The notes beneath the pieces were generated by a model. It was given only the letters and a program-made list of their open reading frames with translations. It ran no database searches and was not told where the DNA came from. Made by a program: the position numbers and the translations under genes. Shown in pieces: positions 55,082 to 63,466 of a stretch of DNA of 64,000 nucleotides. Source of the DNA: Kiritimatiellia bacterium (lineage in GTDB: Bacteria > Verrucomicrobiota > Kiritimatiellia > CAIVKH01); assembly GCA_027493775.1 (NCBI GenBank), contig JAOSKE010000003.1, positions 519,761 to 583,760 on the forward strand, read 5' to 3'. Within the stretch, counting starts at the first letter, position 1. Each line of letters opens with the position of its first letter.

Positions 55082-55384
55082 TTAGTCCTCGTAAAATTTG
55101 CGCGCAATCAGCTCGCCGATGGCATCCAGCGCATCGGCGGCATCCGGCCCGGTGGCGGTGATTTTCAACACCGATCCCTGATACCCTTCCAGCGTCAGCA
55201 AGCCCATGATGCTCTTGCCAGAGGCCACCATGGCGTCGCGCTCCACCGTGACATCACTTTGAAAGCGGCTGAGCGTTTTCACAAAAAGCGCCGCGGGCCG
55301 GGCGTGGATTCCAAATTTGTTCAGAACCGTAAATTCGCGTGTGATGGATCCGTTGTCACCTGTATTTGATTGCGTGTCTGTCAC
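55082..55384 (-). CDS. ptsH: HPr phosphocarrier protein
   Basis: A 100-aa HPr with a ~13-residue N-terminal extension. The catalytic His is in NKFGIHARPAALFVKT and the regulatory Ser in SGKSIMGLLTLEG, the HprK target. Starts inside the 3' end of hprK (4-base overlap). Both phosphorylation sites are kept, so it can serve phosphotransfer and Ser-P signalling. Confidence 0.96.
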   Translation of the reverse strand: MTDTQSNTGDNGSITREFTVLNKFGIHARPAALFVKTLSRFQSDVTVERDAMVASGKSIMGLLTLEGYQGSVLKITATGPDAADALDAIGELIARKFYED

Positions 55385-56322
55385 AGTTTCTGTTTTCGCT
55401 CCAACAAAAGTCGCATAAGTTTTTCGTCCAATTCCTTCGCGGCGTCGTGCCCGAGATCCTTCAGTTTTTGGTTCATCGCGGCCACTTCCACAACATGCGC
55501 CAAATCGCGGCCCGCCGCAACCGGTAGCGTGATCAGCGGAATCGGAATCCCCAACACCTCGCGCGTCTGCGGCGTCAACCCTGAACGATCTCGTTCAATT
55601 TCCGAAGTCGGCCGCTGCAGGCGCACAATCAAATCGAGCGCCGCCTCGCGGCGCATCGCTGCAACACCGAACAGGCTCGGCACATGAATAATTCCAATGC
55701 CGCGAATTTCCATGTGGTATCGCGTTACTTCGGCGGCGGACGCAATAATCACTTTTTCGCTCGTTCGCCGAAGGATCGTGATGTCGTCCGCGATGAGGCT
55801 GTGCCCGCGCTCGATCAGGGTCAACGCTGTTTCACTCTTTCCGATGCCCGGCTCGCCCTCGATCAATACGCCGATGCCCATGATTTCCGCCATCGTCCCG
55901 TGCACACGCATCGAAGGCGCGGTGAGGTGAGTGATCAACATCGTCGCTTCATTGATAAACTTGCCGGTAATCATCTGAGTTCGCAAGACGGGAATGCGGT
56001 AATGCATGGCGAGCGCCCGCATTTCTGGCGTCGCGCGACGATTCCGCGTAATCACAATGGCCGGAATACGACGCTTGAACATCTGCTCCAGCCGCTCCGT
56101 CTGAACCGACGGCGAAAGGCTCTTCAAATACGAATACTCGGCCAGACCGAACAACTGCACGCGGCGATGCGCGAAGTGGTGGTAGAAGCCCGCCAGCGCG
56201 AGGCCGGGCCGATTGAGCGCCCATTCCACAATGGCCTGATCGAGCGAATCCTCGCCCGACTCAACCTCTAGTCCGAGCGTCTCGCGCCCCGCCTCGTAAA
56301 AATCTTTGACCGTAATCGGCAT
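55381..56322 (-). CDS. hprK: HPr kinase/phosphorylase
   Basis: A 313-aa bifunctional enzyme phosphorylating and dephosphorylating HPr at Ser. It has the Walker A GEPGIGKSETALTLIERGH, the preceding catalytic His in MRVHGTM, ADD, and the HprK signature MEIRGIGIIHVPSLFG. It lies between lptB (9-base gap) and ptsH. In Firmicutes HprK controls catabolite repression; in Gram-negatives with LPS it is usually part of a regulatory PTS, as the setting here suggests. Confidence 0.95.
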   Translation of the reverse strand: MPITVKDFYEAGRETLGLEVESGEDSLDQAIVEWALNRPGLALAGFYHHFAHRRVQLFGLAEYSYLKSLSPSVQTERLEQMFKRRIPAIVITRNRRATPEMRALAMHYRIPVLRTQMITGKFINEATMLITHLTAPSMRVHGTMAEIMGIGVLIEGEPGIGKSETALTLIERGHSLIADDITILRRTSEKVIIASAAEVTRYHMEIRGIGIIHVPSLFGVAAMRREAALDLIVRLQRPTSEIERDRSGLTPQTREVLGIPIPLITLPVAAGRDLAHVVEVAAMNQKLKDLGHDAAKELDEKLMRLLLERKQKL

Positions 56323-56331
56323 CGTCTTTCG

Positions 56332-57063
56332 CTACATGCTGAAGCGCGGCCCCAGGTACAACTGGCGGCTCATCTCGTCGTTAATCAAAAAGTCACTCGT
56401 GCCCTCGCGCAACACTTTGCCTTCAGCAATCAAATACGCGCGGTCCACCACGGCGAGCGTCTCGCGTACGTTGTGGTCGGTAATCAAAATACCCAGGCCG
56501 CGCTCTTTCAGTTCAATGATGATCTGTTGCACATCATAGACCGCGAGCGGATCCACGCCGCTGAACGGCTCATCCAAAAGAATCAAAGACGGATTCGTCA
56601 CCAGCGCTCGTGTGATTTCCAAGCGTCGCCGCTCGCCACCGCTCAACGTGTAGGCTTTTTGTTTCGCCAGATAACTGATCTTCAAATCCTCCAACAGGGC
56701 GCGCATCCGCTGACGTTGCTCGCGCTTGGAAATCGGCAGCGTTTCCAGAATCGCCATCACGTTTTCTTCCACCGTCAACCGACGAAAGATCGAAGGCTCC
56801 TGCGACAGATAGCCCATTCCCATCCGCGCACGGCGGTACATCGGCTCTTCCGTAACATCCTTCCCCTGAAAAAACACGCGGCCGTCCGTCGGTTTCACTA
56901 GGCCGACGATCATATAAAAACTAGTCGTCTTGCCCGCACCATTCGGCCCCAACAGTCCCACGATCTCGCCCGCCTTCACGTTCACGTTCACGCCGTTGAC
57001 GACGCGACGCCCGCGATAGGCCTTCGCCAAACCGTCTGTGCGAACTAGCGATTTATCGTCCAC
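56332..57063 (-). CDS. lptB: LPS export ABC ATPase LptB
   Basis: A 243-aa ATPase of the LptB2FG complex that extracts LPS from the inner membrane. Walker A GPNGAGKTTSFYMIVGLVKP, Q-loop YLSQEPSIFRRLTVEEN, signature LSGGERRRLEITRALVTNP, Walker B LILLDEPFSGVDPLAV and the LptB-typical tail LYLGPRFSM. The start is GTG at 57063 (MDDKSLVRTDGLAKAY), overlapping lptA by 11 bases. Confidence 0.94.
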   Translation of the reverse strand: MDDKSLVRTDGLAKAYRGRRVVNGVNVNVKAGEIVGLLGPNGAGKTTSFYMIVGLVKPTDGRVFFQGKDVTEEPMYRRARMGMGYLSQEPSIFRRLTVEENVMAILETLPISKREQRQRMRALLEDLKISYLAKQKAYTLSGGERRRLEITRALVTNPSLILLDEPFSGVDPLAVYDVQQIIIELKERGLGILITDHNVRETLAVVDRAYLIAEGKVLREGTSDFLINDEMSRQLYLGPRFSM

Positions 57064-57580
57064 GCGGTTGCTCTCCCATAAAACCCTGGCGCTGCTGGCC
57101 CGGCTCCGATTGAAGCACAAGGCGCGCACGAGGCTCGACGATCATCCGGTTTTCATTGCGCCAAAACGTAATCTTGTCGCCCGTCAACACATCCTGATCG
57201 CGCGTCACCTGGGGCTTGCCGGTCAGAATAATCACCCCTTGCAACAAGTTGTAAATGGCAAGGTCCGACCGCGCCTCCTTATCCTCCTGCACAATATGAA
57301 CATGCCCCTCTGCCTTGATTTCGCTCAGGCGGTTATCCGTGCCGAAGCGCACCGTCATGCGGTCCGCATACAGCCGCATCTCCGGGTCCACCACCACCAC
57401 GTTTTTTTCGAACAACGCATACTGCTTTTGATAATCGAACGTCAGCTTGTCCGACGTGATCACCGTCAGGTTGTCCGGATCCGACAACGACGCACCTTGA
57501 GACTGTGCCCAAGTGGGCGCTGCCGCGACGGCAGCGAGAAGGAGCGCGCTTGTGAAGAAAAAAAGAATACGTTTGTTCAA
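57053..57580 (-). CDS. lptA: LptA-like LPS transport periplasmic protein
   Basis: A 175-aa exported protein with signal peptide (FFFTSALLLAAVAAAPTWA) and an OstA-type beta-jellyroll: ITSDKLTFDYQKQYALFEKN, MRLYADRMTVRFG, DVLTGDKITFWRNENRMIV. LptA molecules bridge LptC and LptD across the periplasm. Between lptC and lptB with overlaps on both sides. Confidence 0.88.
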   Translation of the reverse strand: MNKRILFFFTSALLLAAVAAAPTWAQSQGASLSDPDNLTVITSDKLTFDYQKQYALFEKNVVVVDPEMRLYADRMTVRFGTDNRLSEIKAEGHVHIVQEDKEARSDLAIYNLLQGVIILTGKPQVTRDQDVLTGDKITFWRNENRMIVEPRARLVLQSEPGQQRQGFMGEQPRGR

Positions 57581-58041
57581 GGCCCGGCCTCCGCTTTCAT
57601 ACTGCGTTTGATGTCTTTCAGAACAACCTTTGACTGGCTGTAAATTTCGAGTCGCTCCTCGCTCCCGGCCCAGCGAAACCCCGTGCCGGTCACCACCATG
57701 TTGTCGCGCGAAATGCGCACCGGCGCGTCCGATGTTGCGATGCCCGAGTTGCGATCATAGAAACAGCGCGGCGATGTCACACGCATATCGAGCAGGCGAT
57801 TCGTCGAATCGGAAGTCTTCGAATAAAACTCCATTCGTAATTCCGCGATCTCCACCGCGCCGTCGGGCAGAATCCGCGCACTGTCGCCAAAAATTTGTGA
57901 GGTCAAGCGTCCGTCTGCATCGTAGGTTGGAACACGAAAGCCCGAAACGGTCTGCGTTTCATCTACCGTTTGTGCCGTGCTCCAACCGACGGCCAGCGCA
58001 CTCACCGCTGCCGCAACAATCCATGCCACGCCTCTCATCAT
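57577..58041 (-). CDS. lptC: LptC-like LPS export protein
   Basis: A 154-aa protein with an N-terminal hydrophobic helix (GVAWIVAAAVSALAVGW) and an OstA/LptC-type beta domain: VSGFRVPTYDADGRLTSQIF, GAVEIAELRMEFYSK, GIATSDAPVRISRDN. The start is taken at ATG 58041 next to the kdsC stop. Position between kdsC and lptA matches the kdsC-lptC-lptA-lptB order of E. coli. Sequence similarity alone is modest; synteny makes the call. Confidence 0.8.
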   Translation of the reverse strand: MMRGVAWIVAAAVSALAVGWSTAQTVDETQTVSGFRVPTYDADGRLTSQIFGDSARILPDGAVEIAELRMEFYSKTSDSTNRLLDMRVTSPRCFYDRNSGIATSDAPVRISRDNMVVTGTGFRWAGSEERLEIYSQSKVVLKDIKRSMKAEAGP

Positions 58042-58568
58042 CCACCCTCCGCGTAATGCTTCACGATTGCGTCCCAACGCCCCTTGGCTTTTAAAATAAG
58101 TTCAATCACCTCGCGCGCCGCGCCATCGCCGCCGGATCGGGTTGTCACCCACACCGCGCACTCGCGCACTTCCCGCACGGCGTTCGCGACGGCGACGGGA
58201 AATCCCGCCTCGCGCAACGGCGGAAGATCAATCAAGTCGTCGCCTACATAGCAGACTTCGTCCAGTTTGACACGCAAGACTCCGCAAAGCTCGCGCAACG
58301 CTTCGCCCTTTCGCAGCGCCCCCTCGCGTAGCGCATCCACCTTCAAATCCTCCGCGCGCCGTCGCAGCGCAGGGCTTGCGCGACCGCTCAGCAGCGCAAT
58401 TTTTAAACCCGCCTGACGCGCCAGGACAAATCCGTGCCCATCGTGGACGTCGAAGACCTTTATCTCCCCGTCCGCGCCATACGGCAGATCGCCGCGCGTC
58501 AACACGCCGTCCACGTCGAACACAATCGCCTCCACGCGGGCCGCGCGCGCTTCAATTGACGAGTCCAT
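58038..58568 (-). CDS. kdsC: KDO 8-phosphate phosphatase KdsC
   Basis: A 176-aa C0-type HAD phosphatase releasing Kdo from Kdo-8-P. Motif I VFDVDGVLTRG, DVHDGHGFVLARQAGLKIAL, motif II LSGR, GDDLIDLPPLREAGFPVAVA (motif IV) and the TTRSGGDGAAREVIELIL tail typical of KdsC. Overlaps kdsA and lptC. Confidence 0.94.
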   Translation of the reverse strand: MDSSIEARAARVEAIVFDVDGVLTRGDLPYGADGEIKVFDVHDGHGFVLARQAGLKIALLSGRASPALRRRAEDLKVDALREGALRKGEALRELCGVLRVKLDEVCYVGDDLIDLPPLREAGFPVAVANAVREVRECAVWVTTRSGGDGAAREVIELILKAKGRWDAIVKHYAEGG

Positions 58569-59373
58569 GCAGACTCCTCAATGTTTTCCAAAGCGGCCGC
58601 AAATGCCGGAACGCAATCGCGTTGTCCTTGTCCGACTTCGCGCGCGCCGGATTCACATGCGTTTCCACAAAGACCGCGTCGCATCCCGCCGCCACGGCGG
58701 CGCGAGCCAACACCGGCGCCATCGTCGCATCGCCCGAGGTATAGGTTCCTCCGCCGCCCGGTTCTTGCACGCTGTGCGTCGCATCGAACACCACCGGATA
58801 GCCCAGCGCTCGCATCTTCGGCAAACTCCGCATATCCACCACGAGGTTGTGATAGCCGAAACTCGACCCGCGCTCCGTCAAAAAGATTTTGCGATTTCCC
58901 GTGCTTTCGATCTTCGCGATTACATTCGCCATATCGTCCGGCGCAAGAAACTGCCCCTTCTTCACATTCACCACGCGGCCCGATTCCCCGCACGCCAGCA
59001 GCAAATCCGTTTGACGGCATAGAAACGCCGGCACCTGCAAAACATCCACAATTTCGGCCGCAGGTTCCACCTGCTCCACCCGATGCACATCCGTCAGAAT
59101 CGGCAGCCCCGTCTGCTCCTTCACCGCAGCGAGTACCTTCAGTCCCTCAACCAAGCCGGGACCGCGAAACGACGAACCGGAGGAGCGATTGGCCTTGTCA
59201 AACGACGCCTTGAAAACAAGCGGAATAGACTCCGCCTTCGCGAGATCCGCCAGCCGACGCGCCAGATCAAGACACCCCGCGCGACTCTCAATAATGCACG
59301 GCCCCGCAATCAGCGCCAGCGACGCCCCGCCGCCAACCTTGACCCGACCAATCTGTACGGCCTTTGTTTTCAT
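58552..59373 (-). CDS. kdsA: KDO 8-phosphate synthase
   Basis: A 273-aa enzyme condensing PEP with arabinose 5-phosphate. It has IAGPCIIESRAG, FKASFDKANRSSGSSFRGPG, PILTDVHRVEQVEPAAEIVD, QVPAFLCRQTDLL, GSSFGYHNLVVDMRSLP and FDATHSVQEPGG. A Cys in IAGPCIIE suggests the metal-dependent class. The start is ATG 59373 after an upstream in-frame extension that looks noncoding. First gene of the LPS/regulatory-PTS operon. Confidence 0.95.
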   Translation of the reverse strand: MKTKAVQIGRVKVGGGASLALIAGPCIIESRAGCLDLARRLADLAKAESIPLVFKASFDKANRSSGSSFRGPGLVEGLKVLAAVKEQTGLPILTDVHRVEQVEPAAEIVDVLQVPAFLCRQTDLLLACGESGRVVNVKKGQFLAPDDMANVIAKIESTGNRKIFLTERGSSFGYHNLVVDMRSLPKMRALGYPVVFDATHSVQEPGGGGTYTSGDATMAPVLARAAVAAGCDAVFVETHVNPARAKSDKDNAIAFRHLRPLWKTLRSLHGLVN

Positions 59374-59386
59374 ACTTGCGCCAGCG

Positions 59387-59415
59387 AATAAACGCGAAGA
59401 GGCCCCGAAAGCCAA
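59387..59415 (-). promoter_or_regulatory. Probable promoter of the kdsA operon
   Basis: On the minus strand TTGGCT (59415-59410), 17 bases, TTTATT (59392-59387), then 13 bases to the kdsA ATG. The spacing is ideal; the -10 box is weak. As for degP and typA, the predicted leader is very short. Confidence 0.4.
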
Positions 59416-59504
59416 GCATGGAATGACCCCGCCCCCGCCTAAAAGATTCGACACATGCCCGCAAAACTCGCTAAATTCAGGAGAACGCTAGGGATTTTAA
59501 CTCA

Positions 59505-59930
59505 ATGACAAAACGACTCCTCGCCATCGGGATTCTCGCCGGACTCGCCATTCAGAACAGCACAGCAGCAAACGGTTTCACCGTCCTTCGTGTTTCCACC
59601 CCCCTGATTGCAAGCGCCTCCGCCGGATTGAAACTCGGCGCACCCAACGGCGACATGCGCCCCTCGATGCAAGCCGAAGCTGGCATCGGCGGCGGACGCA
59701 TCGCCCTCGGCCTCGACAACACCGGCGAAGCAAATTTCGGCTACGCCTTCAAGGCCGCCATCCTCAGAACCTGGATCGAACCATTGAGCGTGGACGAAAA
59801 CCAAACCTTCCTCGGCATCGAGCTGGAGTTAAGCGTCAAACAACTCGTCCTCAGCGCAGGCGGCTACCACCGCGTTGGCGAGGGCGACGACGATTGGCTG
59901 GGCTCTGTCGGACTCGGTTTGATTTTCTAA
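59505..59930 (+). CDS. Small exported protein, possibly a beta-barrel
   Basis: A 141-aa protein with signal peptide (LLAIGILAGLAIQNSTAANG) then alternating strands rich in Gly and Ala (AGIGGGRIALGLDN, FGYAFKAAILRTWI, GIELELSVKQLVLSAGGY, GSVGLGLIF with C-terminal aromatic). The C-terminal Phe and strand pattern suit an outer-membrane barrel fragment. Family not recognised. 131 bases upstream of it is the divergent kdsA. Confidence 0.65.
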   Translation: MTKRLLAIGILAGLAIQNSTAANGFTVLRVSTPLIASASAGLKLGAPNGDMRPSMQAEAGIGGGRIALGLDNTGEANFGYAFKAAILRTWIEPLSVDENQTFLGIELELSVKQLVLSAGGYHRVGEGDDDWLGSVGLGLIF

Positions 59931-60289
59931 CCCGAAACCAGCGCCTTTTGCACAAGCCCAAAGGCGGAATAGTTTTATGGGTGCAGGACATTTTCTTTGA
60001 GCCGGCGGGGATCGGCCCCATATCCGACCTTCTCAACAACCTCGGCCCGCCCAGCTTGTCCGCCGGAGGAGAACGGTCGGGCCCTACCTTTGAAACTCAG
60101 GTTTTTAAAAAATTCGTATCCATTCGCGTTCATTCGTGGTTCCTCTTCCGTTCTCCCGCCCCGGAACAACGCCCTCGCGGGCGCTCGCTCGAAATTCGAG
60201 TTCCCAAAAATTCTGTCCTACACCCTAGTTCTATTCCAAGGCCACTTTTGGCTTCCAAAAAATGCGTTTAGGGGTACTGTGTTGATGCG
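59931..60289. repeat. Intergenic region with dispersed repeats, no gene
   Basis: Contains a GGCCCGCCC...CGGTCGGGCCCTACCT module (60043-60090) interrupted by CTTGTCCGCCGGAGGAGAA, followed by ATTCGCGTTCATTCGTGGTT, the reverse of the ACCACGAATGGACACG motif at 23850 and 24242. The same sub-motifs as in 23837-24446 are therefore present, in the opposite orientation. No RNA gene or promoter is evident. Confidence 0.7.
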
Positions 60290-61310
60290 GTGAAGCGATT
60301 AAGCATAGGAGGCCTACTGGCGCTCGTATTCATCTTTACGAGCTGCGCCTCTTTGCGCACCGCGCCTACGCCCGACCACACCGCCGAAGAAGCGCAAAAA
60401 CTGCTCGCGCGCGGCGTGACCATGCCGGATTTGTTCGGTCAAAATGATGGACCGCTCTGGGTGACCTATCAACAACTCGATGTGTTTCGAGAGCTTGCCA
60501 AAATCGGCTTCGACGCCATCCGCATCCCGATCAACCTCACTCGCGCACAGCGAATGACAACGGCGCCTGGCGCAGAGCTGAGCGAAGCATGGCTGGCCCG
60601 ATTGGAGCGGGTGGTTCGCCAGGCGCGACGCGCAAAATTATCCGTCGTGATCGTGGCGCGAATGGACGCGGATATTTCTGACCCGGCGACGCAACAACAA
60701 CTCATCGCCGACTGGAGTCAAATCGCATGGCATTTTCGCTCGGCAGATGACCGCGTTTATTTCGAGCTGATCGAAAATTTCGACGGAGAGATGAACGATG
60801 CCGCATGGTCGCGGCTCGCCGAAGAAATTCGCCTGGCAATCAGACTATCCAACCCCGACCGATTCCTCATTGTCAGCGCGGCGCAACGCTACAACCCCGC
60901 GCGCCTAGCCCACCTCGATTTACCGCCCGATTCAAAATTGCTGTTCGCATTTTCCTACAACGAACCCCTCTCCTTCACCCAGCAACGCGCTGTACCGCGC
61001 GGCGACGATACGTGGCAAGGCGAATTGTGGAACGGGACAGAACAGGAAACGCGGCGCATCGAACAAGACCTGGACAACGCCACGCGCTGGGCAAGCGAAC
61101 ACAACCGCAAACTATTCTGCTCCTCCTTCAGCGCCACTGCCGAAGCGGATCCGGAATCACGAATGCGTTGGGACCGCCTTCGTTGCGCGAGCCTTGGAAA
61201 ACCGCGACATCGCGTGGAGCTATCAGGCCTTCGGTGGGCCGGACGGAATCTTCGACCGCGAGTGGCGCATCTGGCGACAACCCCTCGTCAACATACTATT
61301 GGACAAATAA
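60290..61310 (+). CDS. GH5-like lipoprotein, catalytic residues apparently missing (frameshifted)
   Basis: About 340 aa. Lipobox FIFTSC, then a TIM-barrel of cellulase (GH5) type: RGVTMPDLFG, IGFDAIRIPINLT, AKLSVVIVAR, WHFRSADDRVYFELIENF, LIVSAAQRYNP, KLLFAFSYNEPLSF. Relative to GH5 enzymes (NEP acid/base, GEFG nucleophile) the corresponding places read IENFD and SSFS, so both Glu appear absent. One G in GGG at 61170-61172 is surplus; removing it gives RWTAFVARALENRDIAWSYQ and a stop at 61308-61310. Starts GTG at 60290. Likely a carbohydrate-binding or structural lipoprotein rather than an enzyme; the substrate is unknown. Confidence 0.75.
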
Positions 61311-61408
61311 CTTTGCCCGCGTTGGAGTTGATTCACATCAATTTGACGCTACATTGAACCAATCGGCGGCGGAGTGCCTGCCAATAATTCCCCACCCATC
61401 CCTTCAAA

Positions 61409-62668
61409 ATGAATACGCAAAACGAACACCCTTCCAAGCCCAAGCTGGTCATTCTCGGGACCGGCTTTGCAACGTTTAGCATGCTGCACTATCTGCACCT
61501 CAAAGAGTTCGAGGTGTGCATCGTCAGTCCGCGCAACCACTTTCTTTTTAGCCCGCTCCTCCCCAGCACCACGGTCGGAACACTGGAGTTCCGCAGCATC
61601 ATCGAGCCGATACGCGCACTGCAAGAACGCGCCCCACTGAAATTTTATCAAGCAACTTGCACGGGCATAGATTTCGATACGCACCTCGTCACCTGCGAAG
61701 GCAGTTTCGATGGAGAGACGTTCTTGTTGAACTACAACTACCTCGTCATCGCCGTCGGCGCGGTCAACAAGACGTTCGGAATCCCCGGCGTGTTGGAACA
61801 CGCGCACTTTTTGAAGGAGCTTGCCGACGCGCGAGCCATTCGCCAGCGCATCATTGAAAACTTTGAACGTGCGAGCACCCCGCTGATTCCCGAAGAAGAG
61901 CGCAAACGCCTGCTGCACTTCGTCGTCGTCGGCGGCGGCCCGACCGGCGTCGAATTTGCGGCCGAGCTGCACGACTTCATGGAAGAGGATTTGCAGGACG
62001 CTTTTCCCGATCTGATGCCCGAAGCGCGAATCACCATTGTGGAAGCATCCAAAACACTCCTCAACACCTTCGACCAGGAACTGAGCGAATACACAATGAA
62101 ACGCTTTGCCCGCGCAAAAATCAAAGTGCGCACCGGCACACTCGTAAAAGAAGTGTTGCCCCACGGCGTGCGACTCGCCGACGGCACGGAGCTTTCTTCT
62201 GGAATCGTCGTCTGGTCCACAGGCATCGGCCCCACCCCTCTGCTTCAATCGCTCAAGTCGGTTGCAAAGGATCGTGGCGGACGTCTGGTGACGGACGAAT
62301 TTTTCGCAGTGGACCCGGCCCGACGCGTTTTCGCCATCGGCGACTGTTCAACGCGGTCGGGCGATGAGCTTCCCGCGACGGCGCAAGTCGCGCAACAGGA
62401 AGGCGAGTACCTCGGAAAACATCTAAACCGGATTGTGCGCGGAAAAACGCCGAAAAATTTTCACTACCGTCACATGGGCATGCTCGCCTACGTCGGCGAC
62501 CGCCGTGCACTCGCCGACACCAAGCGTGTAAAAGGACACGGCTTCACCACCTGGATATTCTGGCGCTCCGTCTATCTGACCAAACTCGTCAGCATGAAGA
62601 ATAAAATCCTCGTATTGTTCGACTGGTTCAAAACCGCGCTCTTCGGGCGCGACATCAGCCGCTTTTAA
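61409..62668 (+). CDS. ndh: Type II NADH dehydrogenase (NDH-2)
   Basis: A 419-aa single-subunit FAD enzyme passing electrons from NADH to quinone without pumping protons. FAD-binding KLVILGTGFATFSMLHYL, NAD-binding FVVVGGGPTGVEFAAELHDF, FAIGDCST, and a C-terminal membrane-binding amphipathic segment WIFWRSVYLTKLVSMKNKIL. RNHFLFSPLLPSTTVGTLEF is typical of eukaryotic-like NDH-2. ATG 61409. Convergent with xth; no clear terminator in the 19-base gap. Confidence 0.88.
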   Translation: MNTQNEHPSKPKLVILGTGFATFSMLHYLHLKEFEVCIVSPRNHFLFSPLLPSTTVGTLEFRSIIEPIRALQERAPLKFYQATCTGIDFDTHLVTCEGSFDGETFLLNYNYLVIAVGAVNKTFGIPGVLEHAHFLKELADARAIRQRIIENFERASTPLIPEEERKRLLHFVVVGGGPTGVEFAAELHDFMEEDLQDAFPDLMPEARITIVEASKTLLNTFDQELSEYTMKRFARAKIKVRTGTLVKEVLPHGVRLADGTELSSGIVVWSTGIGPTPLLQSLKSVAKDRGGRLVTDEFFAVDPARRVFAIGDCSTRSGDELPATAQVAQQEGEYLGKHLNRIVRGKTPKNFHYRHMGMLAYVGDRRALADTKRVKGHGFTTWIFWRSVYLTKLVSMKNKILVLFDWFKTALFGRDISRF

Positions 62669-62687
62669 CGCCCAATCTGCGCAAAGG

Positions 62688-63458
62688 TTAGTTGAAATCC
62701 GCGACAACGGGGACATGGTCGGAGGGGCGGGCAGCGGAACGGGGTGTGGCGTCAATCCAACAGCTCTCTACGCGCTTTGCGAGGGGCGGGGTTGCAAGGA
62801 GATGATCAATGCGCCAGCCTTCCTTCTGGCCGGGACGATATTTTGCGCGATAATCAAAAAATGAATAAGACCGGTCTTCGGGGTGCAGTTTGCGAAATAC
62901 GTCTTCGAAACCCCACGCGCGTGTTTCAGCAAATGCCTCGCGCACGGACGCATGATAACAAACGTGTTGTGCGCGTTTCTCTGGATTGTGTACGTCCAGC
63001 GGTCCGGCAGCAACATTGATGTCGCCCATCCACAACACGCGATCACGCGCGGTGAAATGACTGTCCATCCAGCGCCGCAGGCGGGCGAACCAGTTCACTT
63101 TGTATTCAAACATCGGATGGTCAATCGCGCGGCCCTGAGGAACGTAGGTGTTCAAAATGTGCAGCTTGTCGAACCGCGCATACACCAACCGCGCGTCGTC
63201 AGCGGGGCCGTCATCCGAAAATCCGAACTGTGTTTCCTGCGGCTTTTCGCGGGAAAGCAGCGCGACCCCGTTGTACGCTTTCATTCCGCGAAAGGTGACA
63301 TAGTATCCAGCGGTGCGCAGCGGGTCGGCAGGGAACAATTCGTCCACGACCTTTGTTTCCTGTAACGCGAGAATGTCGGGTTCGTGTTTCTCCAACCAGT
63401 CGAGAATGACATCAAGGCGTGAACGGACAGAGTTACAGTTGAACGTCGCAATGCGCAT
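62688..63458 (-). CDS. xth: Exodeoxyribonuclease III / AP endonuclease
   Basis: A 256-aa Mg2+-dependent enzyme of base-excision repair. MRIATFNCNSVRSRLDVILD, LALQETKV (metal Glu), NTYVPQGR (Tyr), WMGDINVA (Asp/Asn), YSFFDYRAKYR, GWRIDHLLAT and PSDHVPVVADF (catalytic Asp-His). Intact, 8 bases after the DUF2851 gene on the same strand. Confidence 0.95.
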   Translation of the reverse strand: MRIATFNCNSVRSRLDVILDWLEKHEPDILALQETKVVDELFPADPLRTAGYYVTFRGMKAYNGVALLSREKPQETQFGFSDDGPADDARLVYARFDKLHILNTYVPQGRAIDHPMFEYKVNWFARLRRWMDSHFTARDRVLWMGDINVAAGPLDVHNPEKRAQHVCYHASVREAFAETRAWGFEDVFRKLHPEDRSYSFFDYRAKYRPGQKEGWRIDHLLATPPLAKRVESCWIDATPRSAARPSDHVPVVADFN

Positions 63459-63466
63459 ACGATTAA

